Position numbers and translations under genes: made by a program
Source of the DNA: an uncultured Lutibacter sp.
GTDB lineage: Bacteria; Bacteroidota; Bacteroidia; Flavobacteriales; Flavobacteriaceae
Direction of reading: 5' to 3'
Assembly (NCBI GenBank): GCA_913061425.1
Contig: CAJXUO010000117.1
Span: forward strand, 1-5,644
Length of the DNA stretch: 5,644 bases
The notes under the pieces: model-generated
What the model was told of the DNA's origin: nothing
Databases searched by the model: none
Seen by the model: the letters and a program-made list of their open reading frames with translations, nothing else
Shown here: positions 1-5,644 of the stretch, one piece after another
Layout of the letters: each line of letters starts with the position of its first letter
Numbering within the stretch: the first letter of the stretch is position 1

Positions 1-3000
1 CTATTATCCTTCCAATGGCGCAACTAGGAAAAGAGCCTATTGGATCTATGGGAAGTGACACTCCTATTGCTATTCTTTCAGAAAGACCACAACTTATTTA
101 CAATTATTTTAAGCAGTTATTTGCTCAAGTTACAAATCCGCCATTAGATGGGATTCGCGAAGAATTGATTACAGATATTAGTTTAACCCTTGGTAGCGAT
201 GTCAACCTATTTGATATCAATGCAGATCATTGTAAAAAGTTGAAAATTCAAAATCCTGTCATTTCAAAACACGATTTAGATAAAATTAGAGATTACGACA
301 CGAATCCAGATTTTAAAGTTGAATCTATTTCCATGTTATATGATGTGAATCGTGGATTGAACGAACTTGAAGTTGCGCTAGAAAATTTAGTTTCTAAAGC
401 CTCAAAAGCCATTGATAATGGTGCAAATATTATTATCCTTTCAGATAGATATGTAGATGAAAATCATGCTCCAATTCCTGCATTATTAGCATGTTCATAC
501 GTTAATCATGCATTGCATAAATTAAAGAAAAGATCAAAAATAAGTTTGATTATAGAATCTGCTGAGCCAAGAGAAGTACATCATTTCGCATTATTATTTG
601 GTTTTGGAGCAAGTGCAGTAAATCCGTATATCGTAAACGAAATAGTACAAGAACAAATAAATACAAATGATCTTACAGATTTAGAATATCTGGCTGCCAT
701 TAAAAATTACAATAAAGCCATTGGAAAAGGAATTCTGAAAGTGATGAACAAAATCGGAATCTCAACATTGAATTCCTATCGTGGTTCACAATTATTTGAA
801 TGCATTGGAATTAATACCAAAACTGTCGAAAAATACTTCCCAAACACACCAACTCGAATTCAAGGTATTGGATTGAGAGAAATTGAGCAAGAAATTGTAA
901 AGCGTCATAGAAAAGCATTTCAGGCTAACGAAACTAATGTAGATATTGAAGTAGGAGGAGAATATAGGTGGAGACGTGGACAGGAAAAACACATGTTCAA
1001 TCCATTAACCGTTGCAAAATTACAAGAGTCCGTTCGTACTAATAAAGCATCTACTTTTAAGGAGTTTTCTGATTTGGTAAATAACCAATCTAAAAGTTTA
1101 ATGACCATTCGTGGTTTGTTTGAATTTGACCAATATGACCCTATTCCTTTGGAAGAAGTTGAACCTTGGACAGAGATTGTAAAACGTTTTAAAACTGGAG
1201 CCATGTCTTATGGTTCTATTAGTAAGGAAGCACACGAAAATTTGGCAATCGCTATGAATCGAATTGGTGGAAAGTCTAATTCTGGGGAAGGTGGAGAAGA
1301 TCAAGAGCGATTTTATAAAAGTTCACAAGGTGATTGGAAAAACTCAGCAATTAAGCAAGTCGCTTCAGGAAGATTTGGTGTGACTTCTAATTACTTGACA
1401 AGTGCCAGTGAAATTCAAATAAAAATTGCTCAAGGTGCGAAACCAGGAGAAGGAGGTCAATTACCTGGACCGAAAGTGAATCCAGAAATTGCCAAAACAA
1501 GGAACTCTACTCCTTATGTAGGATTAATTTCACCACCACCTCATCATGATATTTATTCAATTGAAGATTTATCACAATTAATTTATGATGTGAAATCTGC
1601 AAATAGAGCCGCGAGAATCAATGTAAAATTGGTCTCAGAAATTGGTGTAGGAACCGTGGCTGCTGGAGTTGCTAAAGCAAAAGCAGATGTTATTTTAATC
1701 GCTGGTTTTGATGGCGGAACAGGAGCAACACCTTTAACTTCACAGAAACATGCAGGTCTTCCTTGGGAATTAGGGGTTGCAGAAGCGCAACAAACACTGG
1801 TTATGAACGACCTAAGAAATAGAATTGTTTTAGAATGTGATGGGCAGTTAAAAACAGGACGTGATGTTGCGATTGCGTGTTTACTTGGTGCAGAAGAATT
1901 TGGTTTTGCGACTGCTCCTTTAGTTGCTTCAGGCTGTATCATGATGCGCGTGTGTCACTTAAACACCTGTCCTGTGGGAATTGCAACACAGAATCCAGAA
2001 TTACGTAAAAAATTTAAAGGCAAGCCAGAACATGTCGTTAATTATATGTATTTCGTAGCTCAAGAATTACGAGAGATAATGGCGAAATTAGGTTTTAAAA
2101 CCATTAATGAAATGGTAGGCCAAGTTCAAAAATTAAATAGAAATAAAGCGATTGATCATTATAAAGCATCTGGAATTGACTTAACACCTATTTTACACAA
2201 GATTGATGTCCCAGAAGGCACTAAATTATATAATACCTATTGTCAAGATCACAATTTAAATGCACATTTAGACTTTAAAATAGTTAAGCAAGCGCATCAA
2301 GCCTTATTTAGAAGACAAAAAACACATCTAAAAATGCCGATCACTAATGTAGACCGTGCAGTAGGTGCAATTATAAGTAATGAAATTTCTAAAATTTACG
2401 GCGCAGATGGATTACCGGAAGACACGATAAATATTGATTTTAATGGATCTGCAGGACAAAGTTTTGGAGCATTTGCGACTAAAGGACTAACGTTTATAGT
2501 TCATGGAAACACGAATGACTACTTGGGAAAAGGTTTATCAGGAGCAAAATTAATTATTAAAGTACCAGAAAAATGTACGATTATTCCAGAAGATAACATC
2601 ATTACTGGAAACGTAACTTTATACGGAGCAACATCTGGAGAAGTGTATATTAATGGAAAAGCGGGAGAACGTTTTTGTGTTCGGAATTCTGGAGCAAAAG
2701 CAGTTGTAGAAGGTATTGGAGATCATGGTTGTGAATATATGACTGGAGGGGTTGCGGTTATACTTGGAAAGGTAGGTAGAAATTTTGGTGCTGGAATGAG
2801 TGGTGGAATTGCCTATGTATTAGACCCAGAAAACACATTCGAAGATAATTGTAATGGCGAAGATTTAAATATCGATCCAATAGAAAATAAAGAAGATGCT
2901 CTTCAATTAAAAAAATTAATTGAAAATCATCTGAAAGAAACTTCAAGTCCATTGGCAAAAAGAATACTCGATAAATGGGAAAGTACCCTTCCAAAATTCA

Positions 3001-3071
3001 AAAAAGTATTACCTGAAGAATATAGACGAGCTTTAATAAGGTTAGAAAAAGAACAATTACAAATAGCATAG
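1..3071 (+). CDS. gltB: Glutamate synthase large (alpha) subunit, C-terminal two thirds; 5' end outside window
   Basis: GltB makes glutamate: ammonia released from glutamine in an N-terminal amidotransferase domain is channelled to an FMN site, where 2-oxoglutarate is aminated. The frame is already open at the left edge, so the ATG at 15 is an internal methionine, not the start. Numbering from it, residues 1 to about 365 are the central domain, opening with [11 protein letters not shown] and [20 protein letters not shown]. The FMN/2-oxoglutarate barrel follows, with GAMSYGS (395-401), [20 protein letters not shown]538 and FDGGTGA (565-571). C641, C647 and C652 have the C-x5-C-x4-C spacing of the 3Fe-4S site. 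The glycine-rich GXGXG beta-helix domain spans about 805-937, then a charged helical tail. Family members are about 1500 residues, so roughly 480 residues, including the whole glutaminase domain and its catalytic Cys1, lie upstream. No frameshift or missing motif is seen in the visible part. It is followed directly by gltD. Confidence 0.97.
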   Translation, partial: IILPMAQLGKEPIGSMGSDTPIAILSERPQLIYNYFKQLFAQVTNPPLDGIREELITDISLTLGSDVNLFDINADHCKKLKIQNPVISKHDLDKIRDYDTNPDFKVESISMLYDVNRGLNELEVALENLVSKASKAIDNGANIIILSDRYVDENHAPIPALLACSYVNHALHKLKKRSKISLIIESAEPREVHHFALLFGFGASAVNPYIVNEIVQEQINTNDLTDLEYLAAIKNYNKAIGKGILKVMNKIGISTLNSYRGSQLFECIGINTKTVEKYFPNTPTRIQGIGLREIEQEIVKRHRKAFQANETNVDIEVGGEYRWRRGQEKHMFNPLTVAKLQESVRTNKASTFKEFSDLVNNQSKSLMTIRGLFEFDQYDPIPLEEVEPWTEIVKRFKTGAMSYGSISKEAHENLAIAMNRIGGKSNSGEGGEDQERFYKSSQGDWKNSAIKQVASGRFGVTSNYLTSASEIQIKIAQGAKPGEGGQLPGPKVNPEIAKTRNSTPYVGLISPPPHHDIYSIEDLSQLIYDVKSANRAARINVKLVSEIGVGTVAAGVAKAKADVILIAGFDGGTGATPLTSQKHAGLPWELGVAEAQQTLVMNDLRNRIVLECDGQLKTGRDVAIACLLGAEEFGFATAPLVASGCIMMRVCHLNTCPVGIATQNPELRKKFKGKPEHVVNYMYFVAQELREIMAKLGFKTINEMVGQVQKLNRNKAIDHYKASGIDLTPILHKIDVPEGTKLYNTYCQDHNLNAHLDFKIVKQAHQALFRRQKTHLKMPITNVDRAVGAIISNEISKIYGADGLPEDTINIDFNGSAGQSFGAFATKGLTFIVHGNTNDYLGKGLSGAKLIIKVPEKCTIIPEDNIITGNVTLYGATSGEVYINGKAGERFCVRNSGAKAVVEGIGDHGCEYMTGGVAVILGKVGRNFGAGMSGGIAYVLDPENTFEDNCNGEDLNIDPIENKEDALQLKKLIENHLKETSSPLAKRILDKWESTLPKFKKVLPEEYRRALIRLEKEQLQIA

Positions 3072-3077
3072 AATATG
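3066..3077 (+). promoter_or_regulatory. gltB-gltD junction without a Shine-Dalgarno site
   Basis: The gltB stop (TAG, 3069-3071) and the gltD start (ATG, 3075-3077) are three bases apart. The 20 bases before the ATG are A-rich and contain no GGAGG-like core. Bacteroidota commonly start translation without a strong Shine-Dalgarno site, and the tight spacing suggests that ribosomes finishing gltB re-initiate at gltD. The coupling is inferred from spacing only. Confidence 0.5.
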
Positions 3078-4541
3078 GGAAAGATAACTGGATTTTTAGA
3101 ACATGAACGAGAGGTTGAAGGATATCAATCACCTAAAAAACGTATAAAGAATTACAAGGAATTTACGATTCCGCTTGAAGAATCTAAATTACAAGATCAA
3201 GGAGCACGTTGTATGGATTGCGGAATCCCGTTCTGTCATAGCGGTTGTCCTCTTGGAAATTTAATTCCAGATTTTAACGATAAAGTTTATAAGGGAAAAT
3301 GGAAAGAGGCTGCTGAAATTTTACATTCGACAAATAATTTCCCTGAATTTACAGGGCGATTATGTCCAGCACCTTGCGAAGAAGCATGTGTACTGGGTAT
3401 TAATGAAGATCCTGTGACCATAGAAAATATAGAGAAAAACATAGTCGAACAGGCTTTTTCTGAAGGTTGGATTACAGCAAACCCTCCAAAAATAAGAACT
3501 AAAAAATCGGTTGCCGTTATTGGTTCTGGACCAGCAGGATTGGCTGCTGCACAACAATTAAATAGAGCGGGACATCTAGTCACAGTATTTGAGCGAGATA
3601 AGAAAGTTGGTGGTTTATTGCGCTATGGAATTCCAGATTTTAAAATGGAAAAAAATGTAATTGATAGACGTGTAAAAGTTCTAGAAGAAGAAGGTATTAT
3701 TTTTAAAACCAATGCACATGTTGGTGAAAATATTGATGCCAATAAATTGAAAGATGAGTTTGACGCTGTAGTGCTTTGTGGTGGAGCCACAGTTAAAAGA
3801 TCAATTCCCATTCCCGGTTCTGATTTAAAAGGTGTTCATCAAGCAATGGATTTTTTAAAATTAAACAATCAGCATGTTGATGGATTGAAAGATTTTAAAG
3901 AGATCCTTTCTGCAAAAGATAAAAATGTGATTGTTATAGGAGGAGGTGATACAGGTTCGGATTGTATCGGAACGTCTAATCGTCACGGAGCAACATCTGT
4001 AACTAATTTTGAAATTTTAAACAAGCCAACTGAAGGTCGTCCAGCACACCAACCTTGGCCATATTGGCCGATGAAATTAAAGACAACTTCATCACATCAA
4101 GAAGGTGTTGAACGTTTTTTTAGTATGTCTACCAAAGAATTTTTAGGAGATAAAAATAAAAATTTGAAAGGCTTAAAAACTGTGGAAGTTGAATGGTTTT
4201 TTAAACAAGGAGAACGTCCACAATTAAAAGAAGTTCCTGATACCGAGAAAGAATGGGAATGTGAATTGGCTTTATTGGCATTAGGATTTACTGGTGCAGA
4301 AAAAACATTGGCAGATCAATTTGGTTTAAAAATGGATTTTAGAACCAATATAGAAGCATCAACCAAAAACTATGCAACCAATGTTCCTGGAGTTTTTGCT
4401 GCAGGAGACATGCGTCGTGGACAATCGTTGATTGTATGGGCAATCTCAGAAGGACGTCAAGCAGCGCATTATGTTGATGCATACTTAATGGGAGCTTCTA
4501 ATTTACCTTTAAAAGACGATAGTGATTTACCAAGAGCCTAA
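3075..4541 (+). CDS. gltD: Glutamate synthase small (beta) subunit, NAD(P)H-dependent, complete
   Basis: GltD oxidises NAD(P)H on FAD and passes the electrons through 4Fe-4S clusters to the FMN of GltB; the complex is cytosolic. The 488-residue length is normal for the family. The N-terminal cluster domain shows C46-x2-C49-x4-C54-x3-C58 and C97-x3-C101-x3-C105 (CPAPCEEAC), followed by PVTIENIE. The FAD dinucleotide fold has GSGPAG at 150-155 and continues into GGLLRYGIPDFKM. The second fold, for the nicotinamide cofactor, has GGGDTG at 289-294. AAGDMRRGQ at 442-450 is the C-terminal FAD-contacting motif. The ATG at 3075 is chosen because MGKITGFLEHEREVEGY is the usual family N-terminus. Only three bases separate it from the gltB stop, so the two are almost certainly one transcript. 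Related FAD/Fe-S subunits occur in dihydropyrimidine dehydrogenases and NfnB-type enzymes, but the adjacent gltB settles the assignment. NADPH is the usual bacterial donor; I did not establish the cofactor from the sequence. Confidence 0.97.
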   Translation: MGKITGFLEHEREVEGYQSPKKRIKNYKEFTIPLEESKLQDQGARCMDCGIPFCHSGCPLGNLIPDFNDKVYKGKWKEAAEILHSTNNFPEFTGRLCPAPCEEACVLGINEDPVTIENIEKNIVEQAFSEGWITANPPKIRTKKSVAVIGSGPAGLAAAQQLNRAGHLVTVFERDKKVGGLLRYGIPDFKMEKNVIDRRVKVLEEEGIIFKTNAHVGENIDANKLKDEFDAVVLCGGATVKRSIPIPGSDLKGVHQAMDFLKLNNQHVDGLKDFKEILSAKDKNVIVIGGGDTGSDCIGTSNRHGATSVTNFEILNKPTEGRPAHQPWPYWPMKLKTTSSHQEGVERFFSMSTKEFLGDKNKNLKGLKTVEVEWFFKQGERPQLKEVPDTEKEWECELALLALGFTGAEKTLADQFGLKMDFRTNIEASTKNYATNVPGVFAAGDMRRGQSLIVWAISEGRQAAHYVDAYLMGASNLPLKDDSDLPRA

Positions 4542-4549
4542 ATTCCTGT

Positions 4550-4599
4550 GCGGTAACTGAGTATTACGACTCACTTCGACTCCGTTCAGTGACCACCGC
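4550..4599. repeat. Imperfect palindrome, probable short dispersed (REP-like) repeat
   Basis: The outer arms GCGGT (4550-4554) and ACCGC (4595-4599) are complementary, as are the inner arms ACTGA (4556-4560) and TCAGT (4586-4590), with a small asymmetric internal loop between them. A competing register pairs GGTAACTGA with TCAGTGACC with one mismatch. Inside it, TGAGT (4558-4562) can pair with ACTCA (4569-4573), and TCACT (4571-4575) with AGTGA (4588-4592), so several folds exclude each other. The core CACTTCGACTCCGTTCAGTG resembles a short sequence I recall as scattered in many copies through intergenic DNA of Bacteroidota and some cyanobacteria; that likeness is from memory, and only one copy is visible here. 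There is no T-run after it on the plus strand, so a role as a gltBD terminator is possible but not typical. Confidence 0.55.
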
Positions 4600-4601
4600 T
4601 C

Positions 4602-4631
4602 AATATAAAATCTGTCCTAGTGAAAGTAGGA
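4602..4631 (-). terminator. Weak candidate terminator hairpin for argH
   Basis: TCCTA (4615-4619) and TAGGA (4627-4631) form a perfect 5-bp stem around a 7-base loop. Read on the minus strand, the direction of argH, the stem begins about 54 bases past the argH stop and is followed after three bases by a short T-rich stretch (the reverse of 4602-4611). The stem is short and AT-rich for a rho-independent terminator. The surrounding bases, GTCCTAGTGAAAGTAGGAAT, also look like a degraded form of a common intergenic hairpin of the CCTGCGAAAGCAGG type, so it may be a repeat remnant instead. Confidence 0.35.
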
Positions 4632-4685
4632 ATATCACAATTAAAAAGAATATATATTGCGATGGAATCTGTTGTAACGTGTAAT

Positions 4686-5644
4686 TTATTCAGGATATTT
4701 CTCTCTGATTTTTTCTAATGATAAATTATGAATACTTCCAATATGAGTATGCTCTTTTCCTAAATCTGGTTTGTACGTTCCAGTTTGAACTTGACCACCT
4801 ATTTTTTGATATGCATCTCTAAACGGCATGCCTTCTACTACTAAATTATTGATGCTATCTACCGTAAATAAATATTGATATTTTTCATCAGTCAAATCAA
4901 TATCTTTAACAATAACTTGCTGAATAGAATAATTTAAAATATCTAAAATGTTTTTCACATCTTCAAAAGCATTGATGATATTTTCTTTTAATAATTGAAA
5001 ATCTCTATGATAACCAGAAGGTAAATTATTGGTTATTAATATCATTTCTGTATGTAAAGCTTGAATTTTATTACACTTCCCTCTAATTAATTCAAACACA
5101 TCAGGATTTTTCTTGTGCGGCATAATACTACTTCCTGTAGTTAATTGATCAGGAAAAGAAATAAAATTAAAATTCTGACTCATATATAAGCAAACATCCA
5201 TTGCAAAACGAGACAACGTATTACACAATCCACCTAAAGCAGATGCAATAGAACGTTCACTTTTCCCTCTGCTTAATTGCGCAGCAACTACATTGTATTT
5301 TAAAGTAGCAAAATCTAATTCTTTAGTGGTTAATTCTCTGTCAATAGGGAAAGAAGAGCCGTAACCTGCAGCAGAACCTAAAGGGTTTTGATCTACAACT
5401 TTTGAAACTGCATTTAGCATATATACATCGTCAATTAACAATTCAGCATAGGCAGAAAACCACAATCCAAATGAGGATGGCATTGCAACTTGTAAATGTG
5501 TATAACCTGGAAGTAAAGTGTTCTTATGAGTTTCCGCAAGATTTAAAAGTGTATCAAACAACGTTTTCACCTTATCATTTACAACTGCTAAATTCTCTTT
5601 ATAATATAATTGTAGCGCCACTAAAACTTGATCGTTTCTAGAAC
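4686..5644 (-). CDS. argH: Argininosuccinate lyase, C-terminal part; 5' end outside window
   Basis: ArgH splits argininosuccinate into arginine and fumarate, the last step of arginine synthesis; it belongs to the fumarase/aspartase superfamily and acts as a cytosolic tetramer. The frame stays open to the right edge: upstream of a GTG at 5619-5621 it continues as SRNDQVL, the conserved family segment, so that GTG is internal. Numbering from it, GYTHLQVAMP (39-48) carries the active-site-region histidine H42, QNPLGSAAGYGSSFPIDRE follows, and TTGSSIMPHKKNPD (161-174, positions 5100-5141) is the superfamily signature with its mobile-loop serines S164/S165. SGYHRDFQLLKE and the C-terminal GMPFRDAYQKIGGQV also fit. 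About 318 residues are visible; with bacterial ArgH at about 425-460, some 105-140 N-terminal residues are missing. No disruption is seen. In Bacteroidota argH is often the last gene of an arg cluster, which would lie to the right of this window; that is inference. Confidence 0.95.
   Translation of the reverse strand, partial: SRNDQVLVALQLYYKENLAVVNDKVKTLFDTLLNLAETHKNTLLPGYTHLQVAMPSSFGLWFSAYAELLIDDVYMLNAVSKVVDQNPLGSAAGYGSSFPIDRELTTKELDFATLKYNVVAAQLSRGKSERSIASALGGLCNTLSRFAMDVCLYMSQNFNFISFPDQLTTGSSIMPHKKNPDVFELIRGKCNKIQALHTEMILITNNLPSGYHRDFQLLKENIINAFEDVKNILDILNYSIQQVIVKDIDLTDEKYQYLFTVDSINNLVVEGMPFRDAYQKIGGQVQTGTYKPDLGKEHTHIGSIHNLSLEKIREKYPE

Larger units (their letters stand above)
4542..4685. 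other. Convergent intergenic spacer between gltD and argH
   Basis: These 144 bases are the only non-coding DNA in the window and lie between two gene 3' ends. No credible ORF, tRNA or promoter is visible. The left half carries a relatively GC-rich imperfect palindrome (4550-4599) and the middle a small hairpin (4615-4631). The remainder, 4632-4685, is AT-rich and I see nothing in it that I can name. Because both flanking genes end here, the spacer must handle transcript ends from both directions. Confidence 0.85.

Noticed and set aside
15..17. ATG at 15 as the gltB start codon
   Set aside because: The frame is open upstream to the window edge and the following residues are a mid-protein segment; the N-terminal glutaminase domain is missing, so the real start lies outside the window.
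1583..1942. 119-codon minus-strand ORF inside gltB
   Set aside because: It lies wholly opposite the conserved FMN domain of gltB and its translation shows no recognisable domain; it is a shadow of the coding strand.
3287..3583. 98-codon minus-strand ORF inside gltD
   Set aside because: It lies opposite the conserved Fe-S and FAD motifs of gltD and has no family features.
4662..4718. 18-codon plus-strand ORF starting in the spacer and running into the argH 3' end
   Set aside because: It is very short, has no ribosome binding site or promoter, and overlaps argH antisense; nothing supports translation.
5619..5621. GTG on the minus strand as the argH start
   Set aside because: The frame continues upstream as SRNDQVL, a conserved internal ArgH segment, so the gene begins beyond the right edge.
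5402..5641. 79-codon plus-strand ORF opposite argH
   Set aside because: It is antisense to a strongly conserved part of argH, and its translation looks like a reverse-frame shadow.
1..5644. Possible undescribed defence, mobile or biosynthetic system
   Set aside because: All coding DNA is accounted for by gltB, gltD and argH with intact motifs; no transposase, integrase, direct-repeat array, tRNA or unknown gene is visible.

Overview
The window reads as a piece of a low-GC Bacteroidota chromosome, most likely from the Flavobacteriia. The reasons are the AT-rich third codon positions, the absence of a convincing Shine-Dalgarno site before gltD, and the style of the three proteins. This placement is by eye, with no database search, and I cannot name a genus.

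Layout: positions 1-3071 (+) hold the C-terminal two thirds of gltB, the large subunit of glutamate synthase, whose start lies upstream of the window. Three bases later, 3075-4541 (+) is a complete gltD, the small subunit. A 144-bp spacer (4542-4685) separates gltD from argH (argininosuccinate lyase). argH lies on the minus strand from 4686 and runs off the right edge, so its N-terminus is missing. gltBD and argH converge on the spacer.

Function: GltB and GltD form the glutamate synthase that turns glutamine plus 2-oxoglutarate into two glutamates using reducing power from NAD(P)H. ArgH performs the last step of arginine synthesis, releasing arginine and fumarate. Glutamate supplies the carbon skeleton and amino group for ornithine, so both transcription units belong to nitrogen assimilation. 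They face each other and share no visible regulatory DNA.

The only non-coding stretch is the spacer. It holds an imperfect palindrome with alternative pairings (4550-4599), which looks like a short dispersed repeat, and a small hairpin (4615-4631) that may end argH transcription. I see no mobile element, RNA gene, CRISPR array or undescribed multi-gene system. The coding part is ordinary core metabolism, and the spacer repeats are the one thing worth a second look.
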